Positions 55,082 to 63,571 of a stretch of DNA of 64,000 nucleotides are shown here, piece after piece; positions within the stretch are counted from its first letter, which is position 1, and the number at the start of each line of letters is the position of its first letter. A program made the translations under genes and the position numbers. The notes under the pieces were generated by a model that was given only the letters and a program-made list of their open reading frames with translations, ran no database searches and was not told the origin of the DNA. This stretch comes from Dictyobacter formicarum (GTDB lineage: Bacteria > Chloroflexota > Ktedonobacteria > Ktedonobacterales > Ktedonobacteraceae): NCBI RefSeq assembly GCF_016587435.1, contig NZ_BNJJ01000009.1, forward strand, positions 248,001-312,000, in the 5' to 3' direction.

Positions 55082-55189
55082 TCATTTTCGGCGCAGTAAA
55101 GAAAGAACAATAATGATAACCACAATAATGATGAGGTAAGGCAACTCAATACTGAGGTAAAGGGTATTGTTCGCCACGTTCAGGTTCAT
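55082..55189 (-). CDS. 35-residue single-pass membrane peptide
   Basis: ATG 55189 to TGA 55082 encodes MNLNVANNTLYLSIELPYL, then a very Ile/Val-rich helix and the basic end SLLRRK. One membrane helix with a positive inner end fits a small membrane protein. AAAGGA lies about 16 bases upstream, which is somewhat far. A strong terminator follows the stop, supporting a real transcript. Confidence 0.5.
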   Translation of the reverse strand: MNLNVANNTLYLSIELPYLIIIVVIIIVLSLLRRK

Positions 55190-55321
55190 AGCAAATGCAC
55201 TCTTTCCTTTAAAGTTTGTCGTATTGGCCTATTAAGTTACTCTTCCTATGTTATATCACATCTTTCGTGGTTAAAGAGTTTTACATTATGTAAATTATTG
55301 TAGGCTTGAAAAGCTGGAAAA

Positions 55322-55825
55322 CTATTCTTCTGCCCCCAACTGGTGTAAAAGCTTATCGGCCAGTACGCCAGTAACCCCGCCCCAGATAAGATGAGCTATA
55401 ATCATAAGAATATTACGTTGTTGCGTCTCATTAGTTCCAGCTGCCGCGAATTTTCCCGCAGGCAGCCAACCCATGTAGCTCCCTGCCCAGATGCCCAGGC
55501 CAAAAAGACTTCCTTTGAGCAAAGGAGGAAAAGCCCACTTGCTGGTAAAGGTCATATAGAGCGATCCCATAGTGGCTCCATAGCCTAGATGAGCCGCCAG
55601 ACTGCCTCCCAGCAACTGTGGTTTATCTACTGAGACATTGGCCCGCTCAGTCATCTCTGCCGTAATTTTCTCGGGTGGCAATGCATCCTTCTGCCAGCGT
55701 GGCAAAAATTTATGCGCAGCCAGCATAAAAAGTGTCATAGGAATGGTCGCAGTCGCGCCGGCCGCTGCCCCGATCAATGACGGAAGAGTAAACGCTGGTG
55801 CTGGTACCGTGAGTTCGTGTGCCAT
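55322..55825 (-). CDS. DUF1440/DUF6789-like membrane protein
   Basis: ATG 55825 (MAHELTVP) has AAGGAG upstream; the frame starts 19 codons earlier without a site. The 167 residues have helices near 14-34, 78-97, 101-121 and 137-157. A Pro-rich, charged loop (LPRWQKDALPPEKITAEMTER) follows helix one. The LGYGATMGSLYM and IWAGSYMGWLPA segments recall the YagU/DUF1440 family of inner-membrane proteins of unclear role. It lies downstream of the VIT-type transporter gene on the same strand, but with a terminator between them. Confidence 0.68.
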   Translation of the reverse strand: MAHELTVPAPAFTLPSLIGAAAGATATIPMTLFMLAAHKFLPRWQKDALPPEKITAEMTERANVSVDKPQLLGGSLAAHLGYGATMGSLYMTFTSKWAFPPLLKGSLFGLGIWAGSYMGWLPAGKFAAAGTNETQQRNILMIIAHLIWGGVTGVLADKLLHQLGAEE

Positions 55826-55921
55826 ATAATCAGTACTCCTTATATTAGTATAAGGTATGTTTATGTGTAACACGCGGCCCATACTACAAGCGGTTTCGAC
55901 TGGATACTATAGAATAATAAA

Positions 55922-55947
55922 AATGGGGATGTAAAGACATCCCCATT
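55922..55947 (-). terminator. terminator of the VIT-type transporter gene
   Basis: AATGGGGATGT (55922-55932) pairs with ACATCCCCATT (55937-55947) around AAAG. On the minus strand a T-run follows. Confidence 0.82.
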
Positions 55948-55990
55948 CATATGCTATCATATATTGGCCTTTTTTGGCATCTTCTGGCGC

Positions 55991-56578
55991 TTAAGCATTA
56001 CCAAAGATCATAGCTGCAATAAAGACCAGAATACCGCTGCCCACAACCTGAATGACTGATTTTAGCCACTGGGTCTTGAAATAGCGGTGGCGAATCGCGG
56101 CAATAAGTACCAGTTCAATGGCTACGACCACGTAAGCCAGCACCAGGGCGAAATGAAGATCTTTTACCAGGAAAGGCAAAGTATGTAGCGCACCCCCGAG
56201 GAACGTCATGATACCGGTGATCCCACCACGTACCACTGGACTACCACGCCCGGTTAAGGTACCGTCATCCGAAAGTCCTTCTGAGAAGGCCATACTGATG
56301 CCCGCGCCTGTAGCTGAGGCAATACCAACCAGAAAAGCAGTAAAAGGATTATGCGTCGCGAAAGCGGTAGCGAAGATAGGTGCGAGCGTCGACACTGAGC
56401 CGTCCATCAACCCTGCCAAACCAGGCTGCACTACACGCAGCAAGAAATCATGTGAGGTATCGTCATTATTACGCAGGGCGCTAATGATGGCAGCAATTTC
56501 CTGACGGACCGTTACCTTCTCGGTCTGCTGCTCTATTTTTACTTCCGGTCGATCTAAGTTATTTTTCTCTTGCACCAT
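55991..56578 (-). CDS. VIT1/CCC1-family iron/manganese transporter
   Basis: 195 residues. A polar N terminus (1-42) is followed by five hydrophobic helices. The first helix region has RVVQPGLAGLMDGSVSTLAP, and the second GIASATGAGISMAFSEGLSD, both typical of VIT1/CCC1 proteins that move Fe2+ or Mn2+. The long cytoplasmic metal-binding loop of yeast and plant members is short here. It lies 100 bases downstream of a Fur-type regulator gene on the same strand, which supports a role in iron handling. The start at 56578 follows GGAGAC. Confidence 0.86.
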   Translation of the reverse strand: MVQEKNNLDRPEVKIEQQTEKVTVRQEIAAIISALRNNDDTSHDFLLRVVQPGLAGLMDGSVSTLAPIFATAFATHNPFTAFLVGIASATGAGISMAFSEGLSDDGTLTGRGSPVVRGGITGIMTFLGGALHTLPFLVKDLHFALVLAYVVVAIELVLIAAIRHRYFKTQWLKSVIQVVGSGILVFIAAMIFGNA

Positions 56579-56678
56579 TAAACAGTCTCCTTATTACTCT
56601 GACTGCGCTACTTACTTTGCTATCTATCGGGATGGATGTACCCTACTTATACATGGACAATGGCGGTGGAACGCGTCT

Positions 56679-57083
56679 TTATTGTGCTGCCGCCTGTTTT
56701 TTACTGCACTCCGGACAGCGTCCATAGAGCCGCAACTCGTGAGAGCTCAACTCAATGCCAGTCGCCCTGGCCGCCTGCTCCAATACTTCCTGGGTAAGAG
56801 GAATATCTATCGGGACATCCAGTAATGCTCCGCACTCGGTACAAATTGCATGATCGTGCCGTGATACATGACCATCATAGCGGCAGATATCGTCACTATG
56901 CCTGAGCTCCTTAATGTACTCGTGTTCAACCAGGTGATGGAGGATACGATATACACTCGCCAGCCCAATCTGGGGACGAACCTGTTTAACTGCATCATAC
57001 ACTTCAGAGGCCGTAGGATGATTATGGGCTGCACGTACCATCTCTAAAACTGCTCGGGCATTAGTGTTCAGCTTCTCTCTCAT
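56679..57083 (-). CDS. fur: Fur-family metalloregulator
   Basis: 134 residues; the N terminus has a winged helix (TASEVYDAVKQVRPQIGLASVYRILHHL). The C-terminal domain has HDHAICTECGALLDVP and CPECSKK, two CxxC zinc sites, and His residues of the regulatory metal site (RHDH). It may be Fur, PerR or Zur; the operator just upstream matches the Fur box best. The 57119-57137 site implies autoregulation, and the VIT-type gene downstream may belong to the same regulon. ATG 57083 has a weak site. Confidence 0.92.
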   Translation of the reverse strand: MREKLNTNARAVLEMVRAAHNHPTASEVYDAVKQVRPQIGLASVYRILHHLVEHEYIKELRHSDDICRYDGHVSRHDHAICTECGALLDVPIDIPLTQEVLEQAARATGIELSSHELRLYGRCPECSKKQAAAQ

Positions 57084-57118
57084 ATACAGCCTCCAATTTC
57101 TATCTATTAGGGCACCCT

Positions 57119-57137
57119 AATAATGATAATCATTCTC
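57119..57137. promoter_or_regulatory. Fur box
   Basis: AATAATGATAATCATTCTC matches the 19-bp Fur consensus (GATAATGATAATCATTATC) at 17 of 19 positions. It lies 36 bases before the fur start codon, so Fur is likely to repress its own gene. Confidence 0.88.
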
Positions 57138-57300
57138 ACTTTTTCTGACACCAGAACTATACCATCCCCATTAGCCTATGTCAAGGCTAATTACAAATCT
57201 GAAAAAAACTGGTTGGCAGGTGATATTGAGGGAAACCGAGAGGTCAGGGTGGATGGACGGGACGGGAAGGCTGTTTTCTATAATGGCTTCCCGTCTATGA

Positions 57301-57750
57301 CTAATGTAATAATGCGATAATTGTATAGATAATTCCTAATACGATGATAAAAAAGTGTAGCCAGACCCAGATCAGGTAGAGGCGGACGCCCCTCAAGAAA
57401 GGAAAATCTCGCTGTTGCTCTTTCCGGGTGAGATCTAGTAATGATTGAAGTTGGATATCAGGATGCAGTTCTTCTAGACGCTGACGGATCTTGAATTTTA
57501 GTCGTACATGGCGTCTGAACCGTTCATAGAGCTTGATACTGGCCAGCATTCCGAAGGCACCAATAGCCATGAGCATCAGCGTAAGCGGGAGTGCACTCTT
57601 TGTCAGACCCGTCTGGGTCAGTCCCCCCTGGATGGCCGAAGCTACAACCACCACCAATCCTGTAATACTCGCCCGCTGATCCTCTGACTGTTTGGCCTGC
57701 GCGAATTCCTGCTCAGCCACACTAATTAAAATATCTGTTGTCTCCGACAT
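57301..57750 (-). CDS. small membrane protein with three helices, unknown
   Basis: 149 residues; the start at 57750 follows GGGAG. Hydrophobic helices lie near 29-46, 53-70 and 124-147. Between the second and third is a basic, helical cytoplasmic segment (YERFRRHVRLKFKIRQRLEEL) and a loop with DIQLQSLLDLTRKEQQ. The plan (two close helices, a cytoplasmic arm) recalls small 2TM proteins such as SLATT-like ones, but no motif supports that. It is not in an operon with the Fur gene as far as can be seen. Confidence 0.7.
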   Translation of the reverse strand: MSETTDILISVAEQEFAQAKQSEDQRASITGLVVVVASAIQGGLTQTGLTKSALPLTLMLMAIGAFGMLASIKLYERFRRHVRLKFKIRQRLEELHPDIQLQSLLDLTRKEQQRDFPFLRGVRLYLIWVWLHFFIIVLGIIYTIIALLH

Positions 57751-57849
57751 ATAATCTCCCTGAAGATTTTAATTGTCATTTCATATGTATAAACGCATGA
57801 ATTCGATAATCTCCAAGCAGCCTCCTCGCCTCTTTTTCCCTTTCCAAAT

Positions 57850-57918
57850 CAAAGAATATATTTACATTTACTGTTTATTTTCCTGGAAAATAAACAGTAA
57901 ATGTAAATATATTCTTTG
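57850..57918. repeat. long palindrome, 34-nt arms with 1-nt spacer
   Basis: 57850-57883 and 57885-57918 are perfect complements around T57884. It is AT-rich, without the core element. It is the longest perfect palindrome in the window. The remainder of 57751-58101 holds no gene. Confidence 0.9.
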
Positions 57919-58101
57919 TGCTATATGTACTCTGAAATTCTTTTTTTTTGGAGGTTGTCTGTATACTTGATTTGAACCTAGCATGATGGGTAGCTGCTGC
58001 TTTATAGATATAGATGCAGTGTAATAAGGTATGTGTGAATTCGTGCTAGTCATCACTTTCTTTGGTAAAAAATTAGTATAGTGGAAGAAGGGTTCTTAGT
58101 G

Positions 58102-61086
58102 ATGCATCAACCTCATCGTGTTAGAAAGGATCTAACACCAATCTCGTCAATTCGAGTTGTCCTTCTTTGCTTACTACTCTTAGGTAGTCAGCTTTCTATA
58201 GGCGCTGGCTTATTGGCTAGCGTCAAAGCTGCTGGTGATTCTCATGGTAGAGGCATCGTTCATTCATTAATCACGCCTCATATGAGGACAACAAAGCCTC
58301 AAATTATAAAGAAAAAAGGCTTAGCAGCTGTTGGCCCCGACTTGAGGGTGAGCATATCGCAGAGTTCGTCAGCATTGAAGATTGGTCAGCCCGTAACCTT
58401 TACGGCAGCCATCGTCAACTCGGCAAGCGCAAGTAACGCTCTTGCTGCTCCAACTGCATTGATTACGTTGCCTGCTGGCTTTACGAACATCTCTGCAGCC
58501 TCAGTTGGTGGTTGGTCTTTTGTGACCAATGGCCCGGTCATTTCTGCGATCTATACGGGCGCATTACCAATTCTACCCGGACAGGCGTTGCCGAGTATCT
58601 CTATCTCTGCAATTCCTACCGCAACTCATATTGGCAATCTGACCAGGTCGCAGGCAGTTAGTATTGAGGTGTCTGAGGTTGGCGATATCAACCTGGCTGA
58701 TAATTCAGCTAGTGTTCAGACAACTATTGCCGACGAAGGAACACCAACCGTTGGTGCTCCGCCGACAGCTAGTAGCACTTCTGCCGCTGTTAATGCACCA
58801 GTAGCTAGTAGTACTCCTTCCCAGCCATCTGATGCAACGGTAACCGCAACGGCAACCGTTGGCTCATCAGGTGTTGATCTGTCGATCAATAAAGCGGCTT
58901 CTGCTGCAAGCCTTGCAACTGGACAGACCGTAACTTACACATTGACAGTGTCCTCGACGGGTACGAGCCAGATTACGACCGGGACGCCGCTCGCTGTCAC
59001 TGATACGTTGCCGCTTGGTTTAAACAACGTAAGTGTGAGCAGCAATTCCGATTGGAGCGTGAGCTCAACTTCACTGACTAGCCCATGCGTAATCTCAGCA
59101 AGTTATAATGGTACTTATCCAGTCGCATCTGGTGCTGTCTTGTCACCCATTACTGTTACGGGTACAGTAGCCCCAACCGCTAATAATCCATTTACCACTT
59201 CTGCCCAGGTGTTAGTCCCTGGCGATACCAATCCTGCTAACAACTTTTCAACTTCCAGCGTCTCGATTCTGTCTGTTGCACCATTAGCCGCTACAGAATC
59301 ATCGCCGACAGCGACAAGCACAGATACACCGGTAGCGTCATCGCCAACAGCGACGAGTACAGATACATCAGTAGTATCATCGCCGACAGCGACGAGTACA
59401 GATACATCAGTAGCATCATCGCCAACAGCGACGAGCACGGAGACACCGGTAGCGTCATCGCCGACAGCGACGAGCACGGATACATCAGTAGTATCATCGC
59501 CGACAGCGACGAGCACGGATACATCAGTAGTATCATCGCCGACAGCGACGAGCACGGATACATCAGTAGCATCATCGCCGACAGCGACGAGCACAGAGAC
59601 ACCGGTAGCGTCATCGCCGATAGCGACGGGCACAGATACATCAGTAGTATCATCGCCGATAGCGACGGGCACGAATATACCGGTAGCATCATTGCCGACA
59701 ACGACGAGCACAGTGATCTCGGTAGGATCACCAACAACTGTAGCGACCTCAGTGTCAACTTCTGACAAGCCTTCGTTGTACATTAAAAATTCGCATCTGG
59801 GCGCGTCACAGGCTTACTCGATCGGAGACACTGTCTCTTATGTTCTGACTGTCAGCAACCTGGCAGGTGCAGCATCAGAGAGCCAGCCGATTACGCTGTT
59901 TGACCTGGTTCCTGTTGGCTTAACCAACGTAACTGCTTCAGGTGCGAACTGGAATGTAAATCTGGTAAATACCACCAGTCCAGCGGCAATTCTGGCAACG
60001 TATACCGGTACATATCCAGTTGCTGCTGGCTCAGTCCTGCCATCATTGACGATTAGCGGTGCATTAACCAGTGCTGCTGTACCATCATTTACTAATACGG
60101 CGGTTGTCAACTCGTCTGATGTTCCGAATCAGCCTAACAATTCGAGCTATGATACTGTCAGTGTTGCAGCTACCGCAGGTGCTCCAGGTGGATCACCAAC
60201 TCCAGTAGAAGGCCAGAGTGGATCGCCAGTCCCAGTAGGCCTAAGCAACCCAGGCGGACCAAGTAGCCCAGAAGGCCTGAACAACCCAGGCGGACCAAGT
60301 AGCCCAGAAGGCCTGAACAACCCAGGCGGACCAAGTAGCCCAGAAGACCTGAACAACCCAGGCGGACCAAGTAGCCCAGAAGGCCTGAACAACCCAGAAG
60401 GCCCAAGCTTTTCAGGAGGTACGGGTGAGCCAGTTGATCAAAGTGGCCAGGGTAGCAAGGATGACAGTTCTGACAAGGGTCCAGATCTGCAAATTATTAA
60501 GAGCAGTCTGGATGGTAATCACTTCCGCGTAGGCGATGATGTAACTTTCGTTATTGCAGTCTCGAATGTGTCTAAGTCCGAGAGCGTGAACGATTCATCC
60601 ACAATTTCAGTTGAGGACGTCATCCCGATTGGACTCGAAAACATTCACGCTGATGGTCAACATTGGCACTTTAAGGTGAGTGATCATACAAGTCCTTCGG
60701 TGATTGATGCTAGCTTTACTGGTAGTGATCAACTCAAGCCTGGCGAGACCCTGCCGGTGATTACCATCACTGGTCGGCTGACCAGTGATGCCGTTCCATC
60801 ACTAACCGATACTGCTACTGTAGACGTTGAAGGCGACAGCAATACCAACAACAATACAGTGATGTATACGATCTTTGTGAAAAAACATCATCACCAGCAG
60901 CATCAAGAGGAACAGCAACAGGAACAGGAACATCATCAGCATCACGAGAATCAGCAAAATAACCACTTTAACGTCCATGGCGCTGTTGGCGCCGTTGGCG
61001 CTGTTGGTGCTGTTGGTGCCGGTGCCGGTGGTTTCCCTGGCCTGCCTCCAACAGGATCTGATCCAGATCCTCGATTGAGGCGCTAG
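58102..61086 (+). CDS. large surface protein with DUF11 domains and repeat stalk
   Basis: ATG 58102 has GAAGAAGGG 10 nt upstream; a GTG at 58081 is in frame. About 994 residues. A signal peptide (about 18-45) is followed by four DUF11-type Ig-like domains (near 75-190, 255-390, 555-680 and 785-910), each starting like DLxVxxxSS and ending in DxNxxNNS. Between domains two and three is a Ser/Thr stalk of about eleven 13-residue repeats (SPTATSTDTSVVS); between three and four are 12-residue NNPGGPSSPEGL repeats. The end has a His/Gln-rich segment, Gly/Ala/Val repeats and LPPTGSDPDPRLRR. The LPPTG is a sortase-like motif, but no membrane helix follows it. Two sortase genes lie downstream. Confidence 0.87.
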   Translation: MHQPHRVRKDLTPISSIRVVLLCLLLLGSQLSIGAGLLASVKAAGDSHGRGIVHSLITPHMRTTKPQIIKKKGLAAVGPDLRVSISQSSSALKIGQPVTFTAAIVNSASASNALAAPTALITLPAGFTNISAASVGGWSFVTNGPVISAIYTGALPILPGQALPSISISAIPTATHIGNLTRSQAVSIEVSEVGDINLADNSASVQTTIADEGTPTVGAPPTASSTSAAVNAPVASSTPSQPSDATVTATATVGSSGVDLSINKAASAASLATGQTVTYTLTVSSTGTSQITTGTPLAVTDTLPLGLNNVSVSSNSDWSVSSTSLTSPCVISASYNGTYPVASGAVLSPITVTGTVAPTANNPFTTSAQVLVPGDTNPANNFSTSSVSILSVAPLAATESSPTATSTDTPVASSPTATSTDTSVVSSPTATSTDTSVASSPTATSTETPVASSPTATSTDTSVVSSPTATSTDTSVVSSPTATSTDTSVASSPTATSTETPVASSPIATGTDTSVVSSPIATGTNIPVASLPTTTSTVISVGSPTTVATSVSTSDKPSLYIKNSHLGASQAYSIGDTVSYVLTVSNLAGAASESQPITLFDLVPVGLTNVTASGANWNVNLVNTTSPAAILATYTGTYPVAAGSVLPSLTISGALTSAAVPSFTNTAVVNSSDVPNQPNNSSYDTVSVAATAGAPGGSPTPVEGQSGSPVPVGLSNPGGPSSPEGLNNPGGPSSPEGLNNPGGPSSPEDLNNPGGPSSPEGLNNPEGPSFSGGTGEPVDQSGQGSKDDSSDKGPDLQIIKSSLDGNHFRVGDDVTFVIAVSNVSKSESVNDSSTISVEDVIPIGLENIHADGQHWHFKVSDHTSPSVIDASFTGSDQLKPGETLPVITITGRLTSDAVPSLTDTATVDVEGDSNTNNNTVMYTIFVKKHHHQQHQEEQQQEQEHHQHHENQQNNHFNVHGAVGAVGAVGAVGAGAGGFPGLPPTGSDPDPRLRR
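59292..59715 (+). repeat. 39-bp tandem repeats (about eleven units)
   Basis: Units encode SPTATSTDTSVVS with small changes (T/P and V/A swaps). Unit order is mixed, as expected from unequal crossover. It forms the Thr/Ser-rich stalk of the surface protein. Confidence 0.9.
60240..60400 (+). repeat. 36-bp tandem repeats
   Basis: Four to five units encode NNPGGPSSPEGL (with one E to D and one G to E change). The repeat is Pro/Gly-rich and probably extended. Confidence 0.88.
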
Positions 61087-61205
61087 GATCGGCTGGTATT
61101 CGTGTTGTTCTGAGATAAAGGGAAGGCCAGGAAAACAATGAGCGTAAGCATGTTTGTTCTACTGACTTCCCTTTTGATCCCGGTTGTTCAATAGGATCTG
61201 TTTTA

Positions 61206-61245
61206 TCATCATCACTCCTGGTTTACTTCACAGGAGTGATGATGA
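61206..61245 (+). terminator. hairpin after the DUF11 protein gene
   Basis: TCATCATCACTCCTG (61206-61220) pairs with CAGGAGTGATGATGA (61231-61245). No strong T-run follows, so transcription may partly continue into the sortase gene. Confidence 0.65.
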
Positions 61246-61297
61246 GTTGTTCTGTGTAATGTGTCTGGTACATGCTCATGGAAGGAGTTGATATACG

Positions 61298-61933
61298 ATG
61301 CATACAAAACAGCGTTTTTGGTTTTTTCTGGCTATCCTGTTTGTAATGCTAAGTATTGCTTTGGGGGGCTGGGTTTGGAGTAATATCCTTTCCTCGCAAA
61401 AAACAGTGAAGCAGCCGACTACAGCGAATCATCCTGTGGCAACTGCTACTGCTACGCCCGACTTGAGTAATGGCGTCAATGTGGCGTCGGGGGGGCGCTT
61501 GATTATTCCTGCTATCAAGGTGAATGCTCCCATTGAAACCGTGGGTAAGACCTCGGCTGGTTATCTGGATGTGCCAACACGTAATCAGTGGACTGGCGTG
61601 GGTTGGTATAAAGAGGGGCCGCTTCCCGGTCAGAAGGGAACAGCTGTGATTGATGGACATCTGGATCGTCCAGGATGGCTGCCAGCTGTGTTCTGGGACT
61701 TGAAGAAATTGCGCGTCGGTGACACTGTAATCGTTCAGGCAAAAAATGGTGATACGGCGCAATTTAAGGTTATCAAGGTAGCCAATTATAAGCCCGCTCA
61801 GGCGCCAATTAAATTAATATTTGGCCGCCAGGATGGTACGTTCTTGAACCTGATTACTTGTGCTGGCGTGTGGGTACCTGAAGAGAACCAGACTTCTGAA
61901 CGCCTGGTTGTTTATACACAGAGAGTTGCATAG
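61298..61933 (+). CDS. class F-like sortase
   Basis: 211 residues; ATG 61298 has AAGGAG. An N-terminal membrane anchor (6-29) and a Thr-rich linker precede the sortase barrel (65-211). The catalytic triad is complete: H121 (IDGHLDRPG), C188 (LITCAG) and R202 (SERLVVYT). The IPAIKVNAPIE and GVGWYKEGP segments are typical of short class F/E enzymes of actinobacteria and Chloroflexota. It would join surface proteins to the wall, and the gene before it ends in LPPTG. The pair of sortases after one surface protein suggests a dedicated display set. Confidence 0.9.
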   Translation: MHTKQRFWFFLAILFVMLSIALGGWVWSNILSSQKTVKQPTTANHPVATATATPDLSNGVNVASGGRLIIPAIKVNAPIETVGKTSAGYLDVPTRNQWTGVGWYKEGPLPGQKGTAVIDGHLDRPGWLPAVFWDLKKLRVGDTVIVQAKNGDTAQFKVIKVANYKPAQAPIKLIFGRQDGTFLNLITCAGVWVPEENQTSERLVVYTQRVA

Positions 61934-62161
61934 CTCTGGCATTTTTTTCACTTGTTTTCCTTCATATATTACATATCCTTTTTGTTTTGTGCGGGGCCTT
62001 ATTATGTATGTGTATGGTAAGGCCTGGCAATGACTTCTCATATTGATCGCTATACGCTGGCATCTCTGGCTATACTTGATCTGTACCGAGCGTTATACAT
62101 TTTCAGAGTTTAACCATGATCTATGTATGGTCAGAATGCTATTGAGAGGAGAAGATATTTC

Positions 62162-62983
62162 ATGCAACCGCCTTTCAGGCCTTCACGATCAGCCAACAAC
62201 ACACCATATGCGAAGACGAATTTGTTATTTGCTCTGGCCTTATTATTACTACTAGGCGGGGTCATTACAGGCTGGGGAATGTGCAACATTTCTTCTGGCT
62301 CTACGCTGGCGTATCAAGTTACCCATCCAGATGTAGTATTTACTCCAGACGTTGCCCATTCTACCCCCAAGAAGGTCGACAATAGTGGCGATCAGATCTC
62401 GACCAATTTTGATCATGAGACCGCTCGATTATTGATTCAGCCAGCCAACAACGCGCCATTGAACGATAGTGACAACGGTTCGCTACCCACTCCTATTCCA
62501 ACCCCGACTATTGATCCTGCTCTATCGATGCAAAATCCGGATGTCGGCGCGCATTTGCAGATTCCCGCCATTAAAGTCGATGCACCGGTCGAAGCCGTCG
62601 GTTTAAATATGAATAACCGTATGGATGTGCCGTCGCTACATGGCGCGAATGGTGTGGGCTGGTTCATAAATGGCCCGCGACTGGGTGGTATGGGGAGCGC
62701 CGTTATTGATGGTTATGCCAGTCAGCCAGATGGTACGCCGGGTGTTTTTGGTAACCTGGCTAATTTACACAAGGGCGATGTCATCTTGATTGTTAATCAG
62801 AATGGCAATGTGCAGCATTTTAGTGTTCTGACTGTGCGCAGTTATCCACCTGATCAGACACCCGCGACCGCTATTTTTGGCAATGGAAGTGGCACCTATC
62901 TTAATCTGATTACCTGTGATGATAACTGGATACCCACATTGTCAGGGGCACCCCAGATCGTGGTGCATGCTATCTCGAGTTGA
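62162..62983 (+). CDS. sortase-fold protein lacking catalytic His and Arg
   Basis: ATG 62162 (MQPPFRPS) has GGAGAAG; the frame begins 13 codons earlier. 273 residues with one membrane anchor (about 20-45), a long linker, then a sortase barrel. Compared with the upstream enzyme, IDGH became IDGY (Y185), and the Arg region reads APQIVVHA (Gln at the place of Arg). The Cys is kept (LITCDD, C252). An active sortase needs all three, so this one is likely inactive or altered and may act as a binding subunit or scaffold. It is a paralogue from a local duplication. Confidence 0.84.
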   Translation: MQPPFRPSRSANNTPYAKTNLLFALALLLLLGGVITGWGMCNISSGSTLAYQVTHPDVVFTPDVAHSTPKKVDNSGDQISTNFDHETARLLIQPANNAPLNDSDNGSLPTPIPTPTIDPALSMQNPDVGAHLQIPAIKVDAPVEAVGLNMNNRMDVPSLHGANGVGWFINGPRLGGMGSAVIDGYASQPDGTPGVFGNLANLHKGDVILIVNQNGNVQHFSVLTVRSYPPDQTPATAIFGNGSGTYLNLITCDDNWIPTLSGAPQIVVHAISS

Positions 62984-63109
62984 CTTAGCTTCGATCACCC
63001 TCAATAGGTGCGCCCCTTGCGAGCGCTTTCATTCTTCCCCGGATCTTCCCTCTTCTACTTTTCAGATGCGTTTTCGAATGGGAAGGACAAAAGCGCCCAG
63101 CCGCAAGGG

Positions 63110-63397
63110 ACGGCACCTACGGGTCTCCCCTCTCCCACTGTCCACTCACGATAAACTGTTGCAACTGACTGCAGTGTTTCTCGATCTCAATTTTGTTCTC
63201 CTGTCTCCATTGTCGATAGCAGGAATCCAGGGCGCGCTTTTAGCCGCGAGTACCTGTTGCAGGAGCTGTGGGGCTATGATTATGATAGCTTTGATCGTAC
63301 GGTTGATACCCATATCACCCGCCTGCGCAAAAAAATGGGGCCGCTTGGCGAAAAGATTATGACGGTCTGGGGGGTTGGCTATCGCTTCGTGGTTTAA
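63110..63397 (+). pseudogene. remnant of an OmpR/PhoB-type response regulator
   Basis: From 63224 to the stop at 63395-63397 the frame reads NPGRAFSREYLLQELWGY, then DRTVDTHITRLRKKMG and WGVGYRF, the C-terminal winged helix of OmpR-family regulators. Upstream, bits of the same domain (LLSP) lie in another frame, and the receiver domain is absent. So the gene has lost its 5' part and is frameshifted. The right-edge GAF protein may be the remains of its partner, but is in the other direction. Confidence 0.75.
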
Positions 63398-63398
63398 T

Positions 63399-63503
63399 GC
63401 CTGCGGCCCTGACGATTCGCACCTTCAGTGCTCAAAACAGTTTTTATGTAGTGGTGCAAACCGTGCGCACTGCGCACGGTTTGCACCACTACATAAAAAC
63501 TGT
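63399..63503 (+). repeat. palindromic element, copy 6
   Basis: A core variant (63399-63436: CTGCGGCCCTGACGATTCGC, then ACCTTCAGTGCTCAAAAC) is followed by perfect 33-nt arms 63437-63469 and 63471-63503 around C63470. It follows the response-regulator remnant. Confidence 0.87.
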
Positions 63504-63571
63504 GCGGCCGCGCATGCGGACGCCCGCAAAGGGTCGATACGCTTCCCAGTGCACTGGGAAGCATATCCATT

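Noticed and set aside
54903..55139. Plus-strand frame of 78 codons near 55 kb
   Set aside because: It runs through a strong terminator hairpin and overlaps the better-supported small minus-strand gene.
59115..59783. Minus-strand frame rich in DDTTDVSVLVAVG repeats
   Set aside because: Shadow of the 39-bp repeats in the DUF11 protein gene.
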